From: Tritrichomonas musculus
Taxonomy: Eukaryota > Parabasalia > Tritrichomonadida > Tritrichomonadidae
NCBI GenBank assembly: GCA_039105265.1
Contig: JAPFFF010000071.1
Location: 124,001-188,000, forward strand
Length of the DNA stretch: 64,000 nucleotides
Reading direction: 5' to 3'
Notes under the pieces: generated by a model
The model's database searches: none
Seen by the model: only the letters and a program-made list of their open reading frames with translations
Told to the model about the DNA's origin: nothing
Part shown: positions 51,801-60,725 of the stretch, in pieces
Position numbering within the stretch: the first letter of the stretch is position 1
Layout of the letters: every line of letters starts with the position of its first letter
Program-made: the position numbers and the translations under genes

Positions 51801-52506
51801 TATCGTTTGAATTTTGAAACATCGAAAAAACTTGAGTAACATTGTTGAAATCATATTCTGATAATAAAGATAAAATTACTGACCATTGTCGAAGTACAAG
51901 AAGATCAGTATTAGGAAGTTCATGCTTTGTTGATGCAATGCTATAAGCTGTTCTTGTCAAAAATGTAATTACATCTGTGCTAATTTGATTTTCATCTTTA
52001 TCTTTCATAGAGCTATTATTTTTGGCGCTGCTATTTGATGTGTTGGCATAATAATTAACCATTATTTGACAGATAAGATCTGCGATAAAAATGTTTGATA
52101 TATAAAAAAATAATATGTAGTTAACTTTATTACTTAGATCTGGAAAAGTTTTCGTCATTTGAAGAAGAGTAAATTGTTTTGTTGGTTTACCGTTTATAAC
52201 TTCTTTAATTAACTTCGTTAAATAATGTATTGTGCCATCAACATCAGAAGAAGCAAGAAGGCATAATTTTTGAATCATTTCTTTATAAAAAGGAATTTTT
52301 CGTGGAAAAATATTAAAAAAGTCTTCAAAAAAATTTTTGTCAACGTTTGAAAAATCTTGATTTCCATCAAAAATTATAATTATTTTTTTATTGTCTGCAG
52401 TTGTATATTGAGCTTGAAAAGATCGAAAGAAATCTGTCATAAATGGTGTAAAGGACTCAATCAATTCTGTCATTACAGATTGAAAGATAAGAGTCCTGTT
52501 TTTCAT
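45802..52506 (-). CDS. Furry-family cell morphogenesis scaffold
   Basis: A 2234-aa protein with an ATG start, mostly helical HEAT/ARM-like. Several blocks match the order seen in animal Furry, yeast Tao3 and Mor2. The N-terminal region reads MTELIESFTPFMTDFF. There is a central segment with EVVFRFLVNWAIAA then LREYAKLALITLCKVGPMF and SGELLLLAMIFGQRDHTRAH. A C-terminal block reads WGNECLKWLFACDDTHLASL then SFLIYNAINKP, the counterpart of the animal block ending RSFQIFRAL. The last ~450 residues are Ser-rich and disordered with basic patches (GRTKRKSNTKSDTDSDSDD). Furry proteins are scaffolds for NDR/LATS-Mob kinases that control polarity and morphogenesis at the cortex. No NDR kinase is in this window. 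The coding DNA at ~46400-47480 is markedly more G+C-rich than the rest. Confidence 0.75.
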   Translation of the reverse strand: MKNRTLIFQSVMTELIESFTPFMTDFFRSFQAQYTTADNKKIIIIFDGNQDFSNVDKNFFEDFFNIFPRKIPFYKEMIQKLCLLASSDVDGTIHYLTKLIKEVINGKPTKQFTLLQMTKTFPDLSNKVNYILFFYISNIFIADLICQIMVNYYANTSNSSAKNNSSMKDKDENQISTDVITFLTRTAYSIASTKHELPNTDLLVLRQWSVILSLLSEYDFNNVTQVFSMFQNSNDITNALVLMQYVRFDINTTFGSIFFDSIIQAVRTHIRKKTITNAGLEAVSKMIVTYPFNEEIFTKLYQTVRPLRKDKNMKHLWPGSVILSCSLFLRLPSKRNRSKFLQKQVIGSCTDIKKLETSLRCFSMMIIGRNTDIFWENWEWGLNPRADKYTYLRLNSACDIAQDDPRSFTNIFMSNYFVKSPFYMYPKIVKRILLHLASLDFAYFTNFVAPQFVELNSDDPRFSTFLKIVPKVNSQDFWDHIFKAPNNYEDQLKKFNKSLHQKVLSTLRLCASNMNAKSDTENEKDNEFGGCNTICFHDKDLMIDSILSEADQKVASILEEWKISSNFNPKRVHFKFAKFPKNKYSLIDSLFPTLKFVLDDNDFNNTTMMDIFIGCSYYNDSIVSTTSYDICKNVIPFQSNCESFFQMLIVTITTNEDYESVYTCLSIIESSLSSLRVSYDDSLSTDSSNEREELSIDCSISKKLLLDIEVMAFLVLSFEHPAIRHLGYAVLNIVNEIFCCRGLLSYLKKNFKRIEKDAKDHIFLQSELVNYDDKLSNQNTMNSMKSTSTTRIPFETAILSHYYDVWIFYVTSMMNVLIEVNYQPFFKHIKIISPSFTPVIFDYRSIREGDMTALIIMLSSMFYPRAIINCDRYKSKSLLVDQQYEPYNLNEISDERPTVCAFIAKLLSDDYEDSYSEIGFHIIAHLHFSILGPLIDVLSNVPQKKLPRATQTLSLILRLPEIDNYFIHHNFHRITSFINTINTYLLENQLNTPRIMEWTKNQIKSLLSNVLLAFDYCNIIYTTFRCSKVLKDDSWPITTREVVFRFLVNWAIAAYNISDNEINLLYKSPSHSHSNNSLNSFENSNENFKINNWWKNIINKYDSSVLLCNLREYAKLALITLCKVGPMFTHTPLFDDLSVRFLGGIELSGLPILTNIINFHFDIIIDDYIKACYTQPTSISEAFFDAIVNNIKPEHGNSLVSRSGELLLLAMIFGQRDHTRAHELIDLFLDIAVDHDLIILPKAEKSSQNIMNDIVDGILNNLSNLANISTDNSHNLNYSNYGIQLVKNDIHNAAHLLLVPQIFTYAAEAVFKALFTVIEEYNFMSVPFKDVINAARVWTAVIRLLPKRHTCVQVIVPPQFNYFTPYQFLTALAHVTEIIDEDRGKLFFSLWEDLAKAPDHRDIITVYLANMVNSSSMQGIFKKLLEFFPDNVLPLIDERCSFAYFFHCTKCLNEDFNLSSSGWGSNFLCHVFQNNFENILPKLPTILQFVLIFRERGLDAPFRVICRKVGVDCPEGEISSEALRSIVGQIVIAFNSPLYEKFSIEGWGNECLKWLFACDDTHLASLSFLIYNAINKPYDHSTFHFQVIKTVSYHIEKYSNEQEKNTQIKKNHEDEAINSNSVSPIHSHTNFNAYLVTLRNDLSLLIDESFIFFSKHLDGNDILIYNYISSFLDSQILPHLELIGAIHFFIQAFRQPEILLLVCQNIITLVRPLIPMIEVDRSVQELIDKCVEKIDNEDVKMIVLPIKKAHKNLFPHLPSIDHLIRTVSVNGMCNALVHYAVMAETSSRPVLDSIFEISATIVNKVTDENNSNPLTHLYHLALRSLSSCPSAFTFVREVSARQPQVASNETIDSFVWTRSMSDVNRSIQLVLTKMKSGTFDTTSGISSTSPPPSPLMTLSNSTSSSTLNSQGSSIGDSENDNGFYKLSHSGSYLNDPETTGGSSQSPMKVSKGFSSRLTDCHSYKSVLNFLYLTEEEEERSEDIENEETNEHSKSSHKKVSKLHGSHSPRSPSSKMPRILPFAAQKEMIEGMRKVKTRMKKVTLKNNSSNAHLLSQSSSSMNDEKVDSVMSTIPNSTSIVFNSISQNQPQLRRHSHGGRTKRKSNTKSDTDSDSDDNNERQTVICEPNFATVYGSLIQFPTFGISKGNGADGESLMTNLSPMRHPKKLMLTLPSINQNNDHTNQDEKSSLIVDRNILEEEIERSRRPVFSNNLSAKEFFKDGLVRRRSSAAVIIT

Positions 52507-53138
52507 TTTTCTTATTTTATCTGATCTTATGAAAATAATTTATCGAAATTCAATAATTTGAATAATTTTAAAATCCTTTGTAATTATATTGTTTTATCTC
52601 ATTTTTAAAAATTTTACTAATAAATATTATATTAAAATTATAATATAATAATAAATATATATTTATAAATATATGATATTAATTATTTTATTTAAAATAT
52701 TAAAATATTTATTTAAATAGAAAATACACCATTAAATTCAATATTTTTCAAAAGTTAAAATATCTCATTCAAAAATTGTGAACTTTAGAATTTTGATAGA
52801 AAATATATTTCTAATAAGGATAAAGTATCTTGAAATTTTCTGTTTATTTAGCAAAAATAATAATATTTTTATTATAATTACTTATATTATTTGATATTTG
52901 ATGAAAATCTTTCATAATTTTATTTTTTGACTATTTTATCAGATCAGATAATAATAACCAATTTATTTAATTCAAATATATCATAGTAAACTTATAATAA
53001 TATTTGATTATATATATAAATTTTTATTTTAATGCTTCGAATGTTAAAAAATATTTTAAGATAAAACTAAAACAAAAAGGCAAAATAATATTTGACCTAA
53101 ATTCGCCAATTTTGACAAGGATTTATATTATATTATTA
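52507..53138. other. Divergent intergenic, very AT-rich
   Basis: The shared upstream region of the Furry-family gene (minus) and the TRM9 gene (plus), about 630 bp. No gene or clear motif; an open frame runs into the TRM9 gene from 53004 but has only a TTG start and A/T-like content. Confidence 0.5.
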
Positions 53139-53846
53139 ATGAAGCGCATTCCGCCAGAAGTCATAGAACATGAGCATGTCTCGCAAGTTTATGATGAAAT
53201 AGCAAAACATTTTGCCCATACAAGAAATCGACCATGGCCTGAAGTTAAAAAATTTGTTAGCGAACTTCCTCAAAACTCTTTAGTTCTTGATCTTGGTTGC
53301 GGTAATGGGCGTAACCTTCGTGCATGTCATCACGTTATTGATATGGGAACTGATCTATCATTTCCATTATGCCAGATTGCAGTTAAAAGAAAACGACCAA
53401 TATTTTGTTCTTCAGCATTAAATATACCAATACGCGACGGTACATTTGACAGTGTTATATGTATTGCAGTTATACATCACTTTGCCTCTGTTGATCGACG
53501 TGTTCAATGTTTAAAAGAAATTTCTAGAATACTTAAAATTGGTGGAACTTGTTTTATAACTGCCTGGGCAACTGAACAACACAATAGATCATATGGAGAT
53601 CCAGATCAGCTTGTCCCATGGACTGTTGATAGACGTTTTGGAGAATCAGGGAAGAAATTAGATCGATTTTATCATCTTTTTGTAAAAGGAGAATTCGCTG
53701 AACTAGCAAAAAATGTTGATTCACTCGAATTGGTGTCAGAAGAATATGAAAATGACAATTGGATGTGTGTATTTAAAAAAGTGAAGAACGAAAATAGTAA
53801 GATTGACGAAAAAGAAAGTGATGAAACTAAAAACGAACAAAAATAA
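53139..53846 (+). CDS. TRM9: TRM9-type tRNA wobble-uridine methyltransferase
   Basis: The ATG at 53139 (MKRIPPEVIE) gives 235 aa, the usual family size; in-frame sequence further upstream lacks an ATG. The TRM9/ALKBH8 signature opening EHEHVSQVYDEIAKHFAHTR is followed by RPWPEVKKF. SAM motif I is LVLDLGCGNGRNL (48-60), the acidic strand is GTDLS, and then come IAVIHHFASVDRR and GGTCFITAWATEQ. The enzyme finishes mcm5U at the wobble position of tRNA-Arg/Glu by methyl-esterifying cm5U, working with the small partner TRM112 (not in this window). It ends in a Lys/Glu-rich tail. It is cytosolic. Confidence 0.93.
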   Translation: MKRIPPEVIEHEHVSQVYDEIAKHFAHTRNRPWPEVKKFVSELPQNSLVLDLGCGNGRNLRACHHVIDMGTDLSFPLCQIAVKRKRPIFCSSALNIPIRDGTFDSVICIAVIHHFASVDRRVQCLKEISRILKIGGTCFITAWATEQHNRSYGDPDQLVPWTVDRRFGESGKKLDRFYHLFVKGEFAELAKNVDSLELVSEEYENDNWMCVFKKVKNENSKIDEKESDETKNEQK

Positions 53847-54115
53847 AATTATAATATTGTTTGATAAATCAATATTTTTATATTAATAAAAGAAACCATT
53901 TATAAAATAGCAAGCCATTTATCAACTCAAAAATCAACATCAACAAAATTTTGATGTGTTTCAAAAAAAAAAAAAAAAACTGTTTCATTTAAATTGCGAG
54001 ATAGTGTAATACCTTAAAGAATATTCTTATCTTCATCAAATAAAAAAAATGATAATCAAAAAAAAAAAAAAAAAAATTATAATGATTCAAATTACTCAAA
54101 TAAAAAAAAATCAAT

Positions 54116-55735
54116 TTATTGACTATTTATAACTTCTTGAATTGTTTTACGAACAGCTCCTTTTTCTTTCATCATTTTCTCGAAATAAGACTCAGCTTTT
54201 TCTGCAAGTCCAACTTTATACAAGTCAACTCCAAAGATATCATCACGTGATAAAAGTGGCTGACAAACTTTATGTACATCAAAAGCGCTATCAAGTTTCA
54301 GGCCTTTAAGATCTTTCTGAACTTCATTGAGAAGAGGATCTGGGCTTAATTCCATTTCTTTGCCATCATCACCGATTCCAACAAGATACCTTAGCCATCC
54401 TGCGAAAACTAGTGGTATAGCATTTAAATTTGATAATTTTAAGTCTGAATGTTTCAAATATGCTTTAATGGTCTCTCCAAAACGAATTGGAATTTTTTGA
54501 GATGTATCACACGCAATTCGTTGAGGAGTATCGGGCATGAATGGATTAGGAAATCTGATATTAACGACTTCATCGATAAATTTGCGTGGGCTAATAATCT
54601 TTGGGTCAACAACAACAGGTAAACCTTCAGTGTAACCAATAATCTCAATTAGGCGATGTAAATCATGATCTTCCATTTCTTTTGAAATAAGATTGAAGCC
54701 TAAAAGGCAGCCAAAAATGGCTAAACATGTATGAAGAGGATTTAAACAAGTACATACTTTCATCTTTTCAACTTTATCAACAGTTTCACGATCTGTAAAG
54801 TATACACCTGCTTTTTCTAATGGTGGACGTCCATTAGGGAATTTGTCTTCTATTACAAGATATTGAATTTCTTCTGAATTTACAAATGGTGCGGAAAAAA
54901 CTTTAGCGCCTGTAACAAGGTTGGTAAGATCAGCAATTCCATCATTTGTAAGTATTTTTTCAACATCAGAATGTGGACGTGGTGTAATTTTGTCTATCAT
55001 AGTCCATGGATAAGATAGCTTGGTTGGATCTGTAATATATTTACAAAATCCTTTGTTAACAAGTCCTCTTTTCTCCCATTCTTCTGAAAAGGCTTTCACG
55101 GCTGCAAATACTTTATCTCCATTGTGAGAACAATTGTCCATACTAACCAAAGCAAGTGGAAGCTGACCTGCTAAATATCTTTCATAAAGAAGAGATACAA
55201 CTTTTCCAAAGTAAGTGCGTGGACTTTCTGGGCCATGTTCAAAATCATATAAAACATCAGGTTGGAAATCACTCTGTTCCCCACTTAGTCTGAGTGAATA
55301 TCCTTTTTCAGTAATTGAAAAGCTGATCATTTGAAGAGATTTGTTACGGAAAATTTCACGAAGTCGTGCAAAATCATTATTCTCGTTTCCTTTATTGATA
55401 CAAAGTGCTTCCATAATACTTCCAATAATAGTTTTATCAACAGATCCATTAGCTTTGAGTGTTACAAGAATTTGAATATTGTCATGTGGCTTATAAACAT
55501 TAAATATTAAATCTGAGAAATCAGTTACAATGACTCCTGTATCAATAGCTCCTTGATTAAGTAAATCTTGTACTAAATTAGCTTGGAAAGCACGAAATAT
55601 ATTACCACCTCCGAAATGAACCCACTTTGGATGTTCATGTGTATTTTTTCTGATAGCTTCAATATCAAAGTTGGGCATCAAATATCCTTTGGCTTTCCAT
55701 TCTGGAGAATCAATTCCTTTTCTATTTAGTTGCAT
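54116..55735 (-). CDS. Mannitol dehydrogenase / fructuronate reductase family oxidoreductase
   Basis: A 539-aa protein with an ATG start. The N-terminal Rossmann region has GGGNIFRAF (42-50); a conserved SMDNCSHNGD lies at ~198-207 and DKITPRP at 249-254. The catalytic segment KVCTCLNPLHT (326-336) supplies the Lys, Asn and His of the polyol-specific long-chain dehydrogenases. The family reduces fructose to mannitol or fructuronate/tagaturonate to the aldonates using NAD(P)H; the exact substrate cannot be fixed from sequence alone. The closest style is that of bacterial D-mannonate or mannitol oxidoreductases, so acquisition from bacteria is likely (inference). It is slightly longer than the usual ~490 aa, with no targeting signal seen. 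Confidence 0.9.
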   Translation of the reverse strand: MQLNRKGIDSPEWKAKGYLMPNFDIEAIRKNTHEHPKWVHFGGGNIFRAFQANLVQDLLNQGAIDTGVIVTDFSDLIFNVYKPHDNIQILVTLKANGSVDKTIIGSIMEALCINKGNENNDFARLREIFRNKSLQMISFSITEKGYSLRLSGEQSDFQPDVLYDFEHGPESPRTYFGKVVSLLYERYLAGQLPLALVSMDNCSHNGDKVFAAVKAFSEEWEKRGLVNKGFCKYITDPTKLSYPWTMIDKITPRPHSDVEKILTNDGIADLTNLVTGAKVFSAPFVNSEEIQYLVIEDKFPNGRPPLEKAGVYFTDRETVDKVEKMKVCTCLNPLHTCLAIFGCLLGFNLISKEMEDHDLHRLIEIIGYTEGLPVVVDPKIISPRKFIDEVVNIRFPNPFMPDTPQRIACDTSQKIPIRFGETIKAYLKHSDLKLSNLNAIPLVFAGWLRYLVGIGDDGKEMELSPDPLLNEVQKDLKGLKLDSAFDVHKVCQPLLSRDDIFGVDLYKVGLAEKAESYFEKMMKEKGAVRKTIQEVINSQ

Positions 55736-57458
55736 TCTTAGATTTTTGCACGATTAAGTGATAAGAATTCTAGTAAATAATAAAGTATACAAATTTTCTA
55801 AACAATTTCAGAAATTTCCTATGAAAGGTGAAAATTACCTACGAAATTGAATTTATATATCGATGGAATTACAAAATATTATATGAGTGCTATCAATTTA
55901 ATTTTGTAAAACAACTATATGAATTTTTTAAGGTCGTACAACTGAATTTTTACAGTAAAACTCAATGATTGGTTTGTTTAAACTAATTTTATTTTATTAT
56001 TATATTAATAATCAGTTTTATAAATATTTGCATCGTACAAAATTCAAATTAAAATAAAAGCTAAAAGGATATAAGTATTTATTAAATTTTCTTCAGAAAA
56101 TAAATTTGAGTATTTTATCTCAATTTATTTTAATTCTTTTTGAAAAGAATTTTATAACACTTTATTAAAATTTAGAATAGCTATAACTTTTTATATAATT
56201 TATTCTAGTCATTAATTCTTTTGAGATCTTTTTATATGCTTTTAAAACATTAAGTTTTATAAAAAAAATAGTTATTATTATTGAAAAAAATATCTTTTTT
56301 TAGCTAAAAAAGCAGAAAAATTGAATATGTTGAATTATTAAATGATGATTTTATAAAAATTGGACGTTACAGGAGTCCAATGAAGAATATAATTTTATTT
56401 ATATGCATTTACTTTCTAATATATTTGAATTTCATTCCAAATCAAATGTCAGTTTTTTCTAAAAATGAAGATTTAGTTGATTGGTTTCATAAATATAAAA
56501 AGTCTAATATTTCAGTTACTGAAGGATTTCATCAAAAAGTAAAATATTATTTGTATAACACATAGTATACCCATTCAAATGGCATCTATATTTTTTAAAT
56601 GATACAAATATATAAGAAATCGATATATATTGAATATTAATTAAAGTCTTTATTTCAACCATTACATTTTATAATATTTGATATAAAATATATAAATTAT
56701 ATATTATAATTATTAAATTAATTATTTATTAAGATAAATATAAATTTATTTTATTTTATTTTTTATTCAATTTAGTTGTACGACCTTTGAATTTTTTTGT
56801 TTTGTATTTATTGTTAATTTTGAAACAAATGATGAAACTGATGTAATGCACTTATGAATTAAAACAAATCATTGTGTCATAATTAAAATTGATTTAAATT
56901 AAAAATAATTGGTATCTTTTAAAATCGCCTAGTCATCTATTTATTTCAGCTGTTTTGCAAATAAATTCTATTTGTTCAATAATTAATATCTTAAGGAGAT
57001 CAAGGTATCTTTAATTTCATATTTGTTTATCAAATTCTTGTATAAATATTTATTAAAATGATAAATATATTTTAGTTTTCAAAAAAATAAAACTGTTATC
57101 GTCAAAGGTAGTTTCGTGTAAACTACATCAATGGCAATGGCGAATGTTTATTACGGAATATTGCTGATAAGGCTAATTTATTTGTTTGATTCGGTGTTTT
57201 TTAAAACAAATTGACGGCAAAAATTAGTATTTACTATTAATTGATGACAGGGAATAATATTAAAAAAAATATAAAATTTACTTTATCAAAAAAATATATA
57301 ATAGCAGTATAATTACAATTGTTTTTATAAAAGGAACCTTTAGAAAAATGATCGTTTTTTGAAATTTTCTCTGAAAAAGTTTTGATTGTTAGACCAATTA
57401 TATTCAACATCCATTTAATTTTAATTTCAATGAGTCAAAATTCTAGTAAATTTTTATT
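55736..57458. other. Long AT-rich intergenic region, possible gene relic
   Basis: 1.7 kb between the dehydrogenase and the RBR ligase. A 61-aa frame at 56380-56565 (MKNIILFICIYFLIYLNFIP) would encode a hydrophobic segment, but an overlapping frame reads NEEYNFIYMHLLSNIFEF, reminiscent of DUF3447 proteins, so it is more likely a shifted relic. A small hairpin (TAGTTT/AAACTA) with nearby higher G+C lies at ~57105-57160. Nothing firm. Confidence 0.4.
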
Positions 57459-59609
57459 ATGTCCTCATCTGATATCTACAATAACTTTGATTTTATTTTT
57501 GAAACTGGCAAAAAGATTGCTGAAGAACTAAGCAAAGATAGTTCGAATGAAAAGTGGGTAGAACATGCTAAAGAAGAATATAACAATAATTTTTCTTATC
57601 CCGAAAATACTTATAATCTGTTACGTAGTGCTCTTGAAAAAAACCCGCAACTTTATGAACAATTCCAAGGAATTATTTCATACAACGAAGACGGTGTTGA
57701 GCAATTTTTTAATTCAATTTTCTTTCCACAAGAAAACGATGAAGAAGAAGCTATCAATGAAGAAGAAGATGATACTGATATAATTTTCGATCCCGATGAT
57801 GACCAACCTCATGAAATAGTAATGTCTGCTCTTACTCCAGAATTACTTGAAAAACGCCAACAAAAGCAAATCGATCAGGTTTCAACCACGCTTTACATAT
57901 CAAGGGACCTCGCTTATTTACTTCTCAAGAAATTCAATTGGAATTCTGATCGTTTAATGGCAAATTGGCTTGAAAATCCAGAAGTTAAAAAGAACTTGCT
58001 TGAATCATTTCATGTTACAGAAGCAATGGTTCGTGATCCTCTTACATTTAAAGATCTAGGTCCTGGTGAATGTGAAGTGTGTTATAACGACGAAGACAAC
58101 TTATACCAGCTATATTGTGGACATATTCTTTGTTCTGATTGTTGGAAGGGAGAAATGGAAGCTCAAATCAGCCAAGGCGTTAGTTCTATTGTTTGCAGAA
58201 TTGATGATTGTTATGCCGAAATTATGTTATCAGATGTAGCCAAGTTCTGTGGTGAAGAACAAGCCAATGCATACAAAAAGTTCATTCTCGAAGATCAAAT
58301 TTCACGTGACAATAAACTTATTCATTGTTCCGGTGTCAATTGTAATCAAGTCTTAACAATTGATTCTGTTGGTCTTTGTGGTGTTGCTACTTGTAGCTGT
58401 GGACAAAGAATCTGTTGGAGATGCCAAAAAGATGCACATGCCCCATTATCTTGTGAACAGCTTGTTGAATGGAATAAGCTTCGTGATGAAATGTTAAAAC
58501 TTTCACGTGCTCAATCACGCTGGGAAAGGCGTGAATTACGTCTCATGGACTATAGAAGATCGCATCTTAGTGAAGTAACAAAAGTAAATAATGAATACAA
58601 TGCTCAGCTCAAAGCTGAACACGATATAATGAATAAAAATGAGCTTAACGAAATCAAAAAACTTGAAGGAGAGCTTAAAAAAATCACAGATGAAAAATTA
58701 CGCCAAGTTAAGCTTAATAAAATCAGAGAAAAAAAGAATGAAAACAAAATTAAACAACAAGACCGCCAACGTGAAAGAGAACAAATACAAAGTGAACAAA
58801 ATGCTTTCATCAGCGCAATTCAATCACCACAAAACGCCAAATTCTATCTTCATCAGCTTAATGAGAGTCAAGAATTACGTGCAATGGAAAAATATTGCAC
58901 AACAGATGAAGAATTTATCGAAAGGATGACAAAGAAATGTCCAAAATGCAAAACACCAATTCAGAAAAATGGCGGCTGTAATTACATGAAATGTACACGA
59001 TGTGGTTTTGAATTCTGTTGGTTATGTGGTGCTGATTGGAAAACTCATGGCGATCACTTTTCTTGCAACAAATACGATGGTAAAATTGGAAATGTCGGCG
59101 ATTCTGATGATGACGCTAATGCCGATGATAATGATGAAGAATGGATGAAGAACGATAACAAGAAATACTATTTACCTCCAATGAACAGTGAGCTTAGAGG
59201 AAAGTTTGCACGTTGGAATCACTATTTCAGAAGATATCAAGCTCACCGTGATGCTCAAAGAATGGAAAAAATGAATCGAGATAACTATCGTGAAACATTA
59301 GTTAATGCTTGGTCCGATACAATGTCTTCAGCTACAGCAAATAAGCTCGTTGATAAAGTTTATCGCGCGATTGATGTTGCTAGATCTGTGTTAATTTATA
59401 GTTATCCAACTGCTTATTTCATGGATATGCATTCTAAAGCCTTTTACATGTTCGAAATGTGTCAAAGTAACCTTGAAATTACAAATGAAAAGCTTGTTGG
59501 AATGGTTGAAAGATTTTCTGGCCAGAAATCTGAAGAATTTGAGAAATTTGCTGACTTAAATGATAAGTATATAGATGCAACTCTCCGAGAAGTTGATAAC
59601 TATACCTAA
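57459..59609 (+). CDS. Ariadne-type RBR E3 ubiquitin ligase
   Basis: A 716-aa protein with an ATG start. Order: acidic N-terminus (DEEEAINEEEDDTD at ~94-107), a UBA-like segment ISRDLAYLLLKKFNWNSDRL (147-166), and RING1 from C205 (CEVC...CGHILCSDC). IBR lies at ~270-335 (CSGVNCNQ, CSCGQRICWRCQ). A highly charged coiled-coil insert follows at ~337-488, then RING2 at 494-536 with the catalytic cysteine C507 in NGGCNYM. The C-terminal Ariadne helices end the protein (VARSVLIYSYPTAYFM; KLVGMVERFSG). The enzyme takes ubiquitin from an E2 onto C507 and then to the substrate. Animal Ariadne proteins have only a short linker between IBR and RING2, so the ~150-aa insert is unusual. It is probably autoinhibited and cullin-activated as in the family (inference). 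Confidence 0.94.
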   Translation: MSSSDIYNNFDFIFETGKKIAEELSKDSSNEKWVEHAKEEYNNNFSYPENTYNLLRSALEKNPQLYEQFQGIISYNEDGVEQFFNSIFFPQENDEEEAINEEEDDTDIIFDPDDDQPHEIVMSALTPELLEKRQQKQIDQVSTTLYISRDLAYLLLKKFNWNSDRLMANWLENPEVKKNLLESFHVTEAMVRDPLTFKDLGPGECEVCYNDEDNLYQLYCGHILCSDCWKGEMEAQISQGVSSIVCRIDDCYAEIMLSDVAKFCGEEQANAYKKFILEDQISRDNKLIHCSGVNCNQVLTIDSVGLCGVATCSCGQRICWRCQKDAHAPLSCEQLVEWNKLRDEMLKLSRAQSRWERRELRLMDYRRSHLSEVTKVNNEYNAQLKAEHDIMNKNELNEIKKLEGELKKITDEKLRQVKLNKIREKKNENKIKQQDRQREREQIQSEQNAFISAIQSPQNAKFYLHQLNESQELRAMEKYCTTDEEFIERMTKKCPKCKTPIQKNGGCNYMKCTRCGFEFCWLCGADWKTHGDHFSCNKYDGKIGNVGDSDDDANADDNDEEWMKNDNKKYYLPPMNSELRGKFARWNHYFRRYQAHRDAQRMEKMNRDNYRETLVNAWSDTMSSATANKLVDKVYRAIDVARSVLIYSYPTAYFMDMHSKAFYMFEMCQSNLEITNEKLVGMVERFSGQKSEEFEKFADLNDKYIDATLREVDNYT

Positions 59610-59783
59610 TTATTTGTTTTTTTTTTTTTCATCGCCCCTTATTATTTATTAAATCTTTTCTTTTACATGGTTTTTTGCCTTTTTTTCTAGAGTTGCTTGA
59701 GTTAATTAATATTATAAATATGGATTCAAAATATCAAATATCTAAAAAATAAAAAAATTAATAAGCGATATACATTTTAAGCC

Positions 59784-60725
59784 TTACACCAAACGGACAA
59801 GATAGTTGGCTACAGATTGTCTAATATCGTTCTCCATATTGCCTCCTTCCTCTGTTCCTCTGTAATACTTCCACAGTTTTCTGAGGAAGTTAATATGCAA
59901 AAACAGAGAAGCACCTAAAGAAACTGTTACGAAAATGCCAAAAATGCCACATCCGAAATTTTTATGAACAAGTAAATCAATGGTTGAGATTAATCCAACC
60001 GATCCACTTGAATCCAGTCCTAATGTAAGCATAAATTCGAAAAGGCACGTAAATCCTAATGCCAAAAATATTTTAATATATGTAAATGTATAAATTGAAC
60101 TTTGTTTCATTGCTCTGTAAACAGACATTGTATTGAGATCGAGAGCTAGAGGAACAAGGATAAATAAATAAATAGATGAAAGGGCGATTTTTGAGCCTGG
60201 CGATTTAATTGTATTTTCAACACTCAAAAGTGAAAGAGTGCCAATCCAATTGAGTAAAAAGGATCCAATCATTACAAACCAGCAAAGAAAGCCTTCTTTA
60301 ACATAATTACGAAGATTTTCGCGAACTTCATCAATATCAAAATGAATAATTGGGTAGAATTTTGGCCAATTAGGAGGTAATTCTGCTTCGTTTGGTCCAT
60401 AGTTAATTCCATTTCTCCTACTATTTTCGTTTGAATTCTCTAATTGATTAATCTGGTGCTCAAGTAAGTCAAGATTTTCTTCATATTCTCTTATTTGATC
60501 TTCAGTAAGAGGAGCAGAGCTGTCAATATTGTCAAGAACAGATGAAGATGGAAAAGAAGCGCGTGCATTAGTAGTATTTGAAACAGATGAAGTAGATATT
60601 GACGTTGTATTTGATGTTTGCGGGTGCGTTTGGGTTTCTTCAAGGTTCAGGCGAAATTGAGGAATTTCATCGTCTTTTTTGTCGTCAAATGGTGAGTAAT
60701 TGTTAAGATAATCCTGATCAGCCAT
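59784..60725 (-). CDS. SCAMP-like four-span membrane protein
   Basis: A 313-aa protein with an ATG start. The N-terminal ~115 residues are cytosolic, Ser/Thr/Asn-rich with an SPF motif (YSPFDD) and a short coiled coil (EENLDLLEHQINQLE, 82-96). PPNWPKFYPIIHFD (117-130) matches the conserved segment before the SCAMP membrane core. Four hydrophobic spans lie at ~145-168, 178-198, 212-236 and 258-280, then a short basic/acidic tail. Secretory carrier membrane proteins recycle between trans-Golgi, endosomes and plasma membrane. The match rests on layout and the NWP...P..DI motif, so it is moderately sure. Confidence 0.7.
   Translation of the reverse strand: MADQDYLNNYSPFDDKKDDEIPQFRLNLEETQTHPQTSNTTSISTSSVSNTTNARASFPSSSVLDNIDSSAPLTEDQIREYEENLDLLEHQINQLENSNENSRRNGINYGPNEAELPPNWPKFYPIIHFDIDEVRENLRNYVKEGFLCWFVMIGSFLLNWIGTLSLLSVENTIKSPGSKIALSSIYLFILVPLALDLNTMSVYRAMKQSSIYTFTYIKIFLALGFTCLFEFMLTLGLDSSGSVGLISTIDLLVHKNFGCGIFGIFVTVSLGASLFLHINFLRKLWKYYRGTEEGGNMENDIRQSVANYLVRLV

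Noticed and set aside
56380-56565. 61-aa hydrophobic protein or signal-peptide gene
   Set aside because: An alternative frame of the same DNA is more protein-like and the region is probably a relic.
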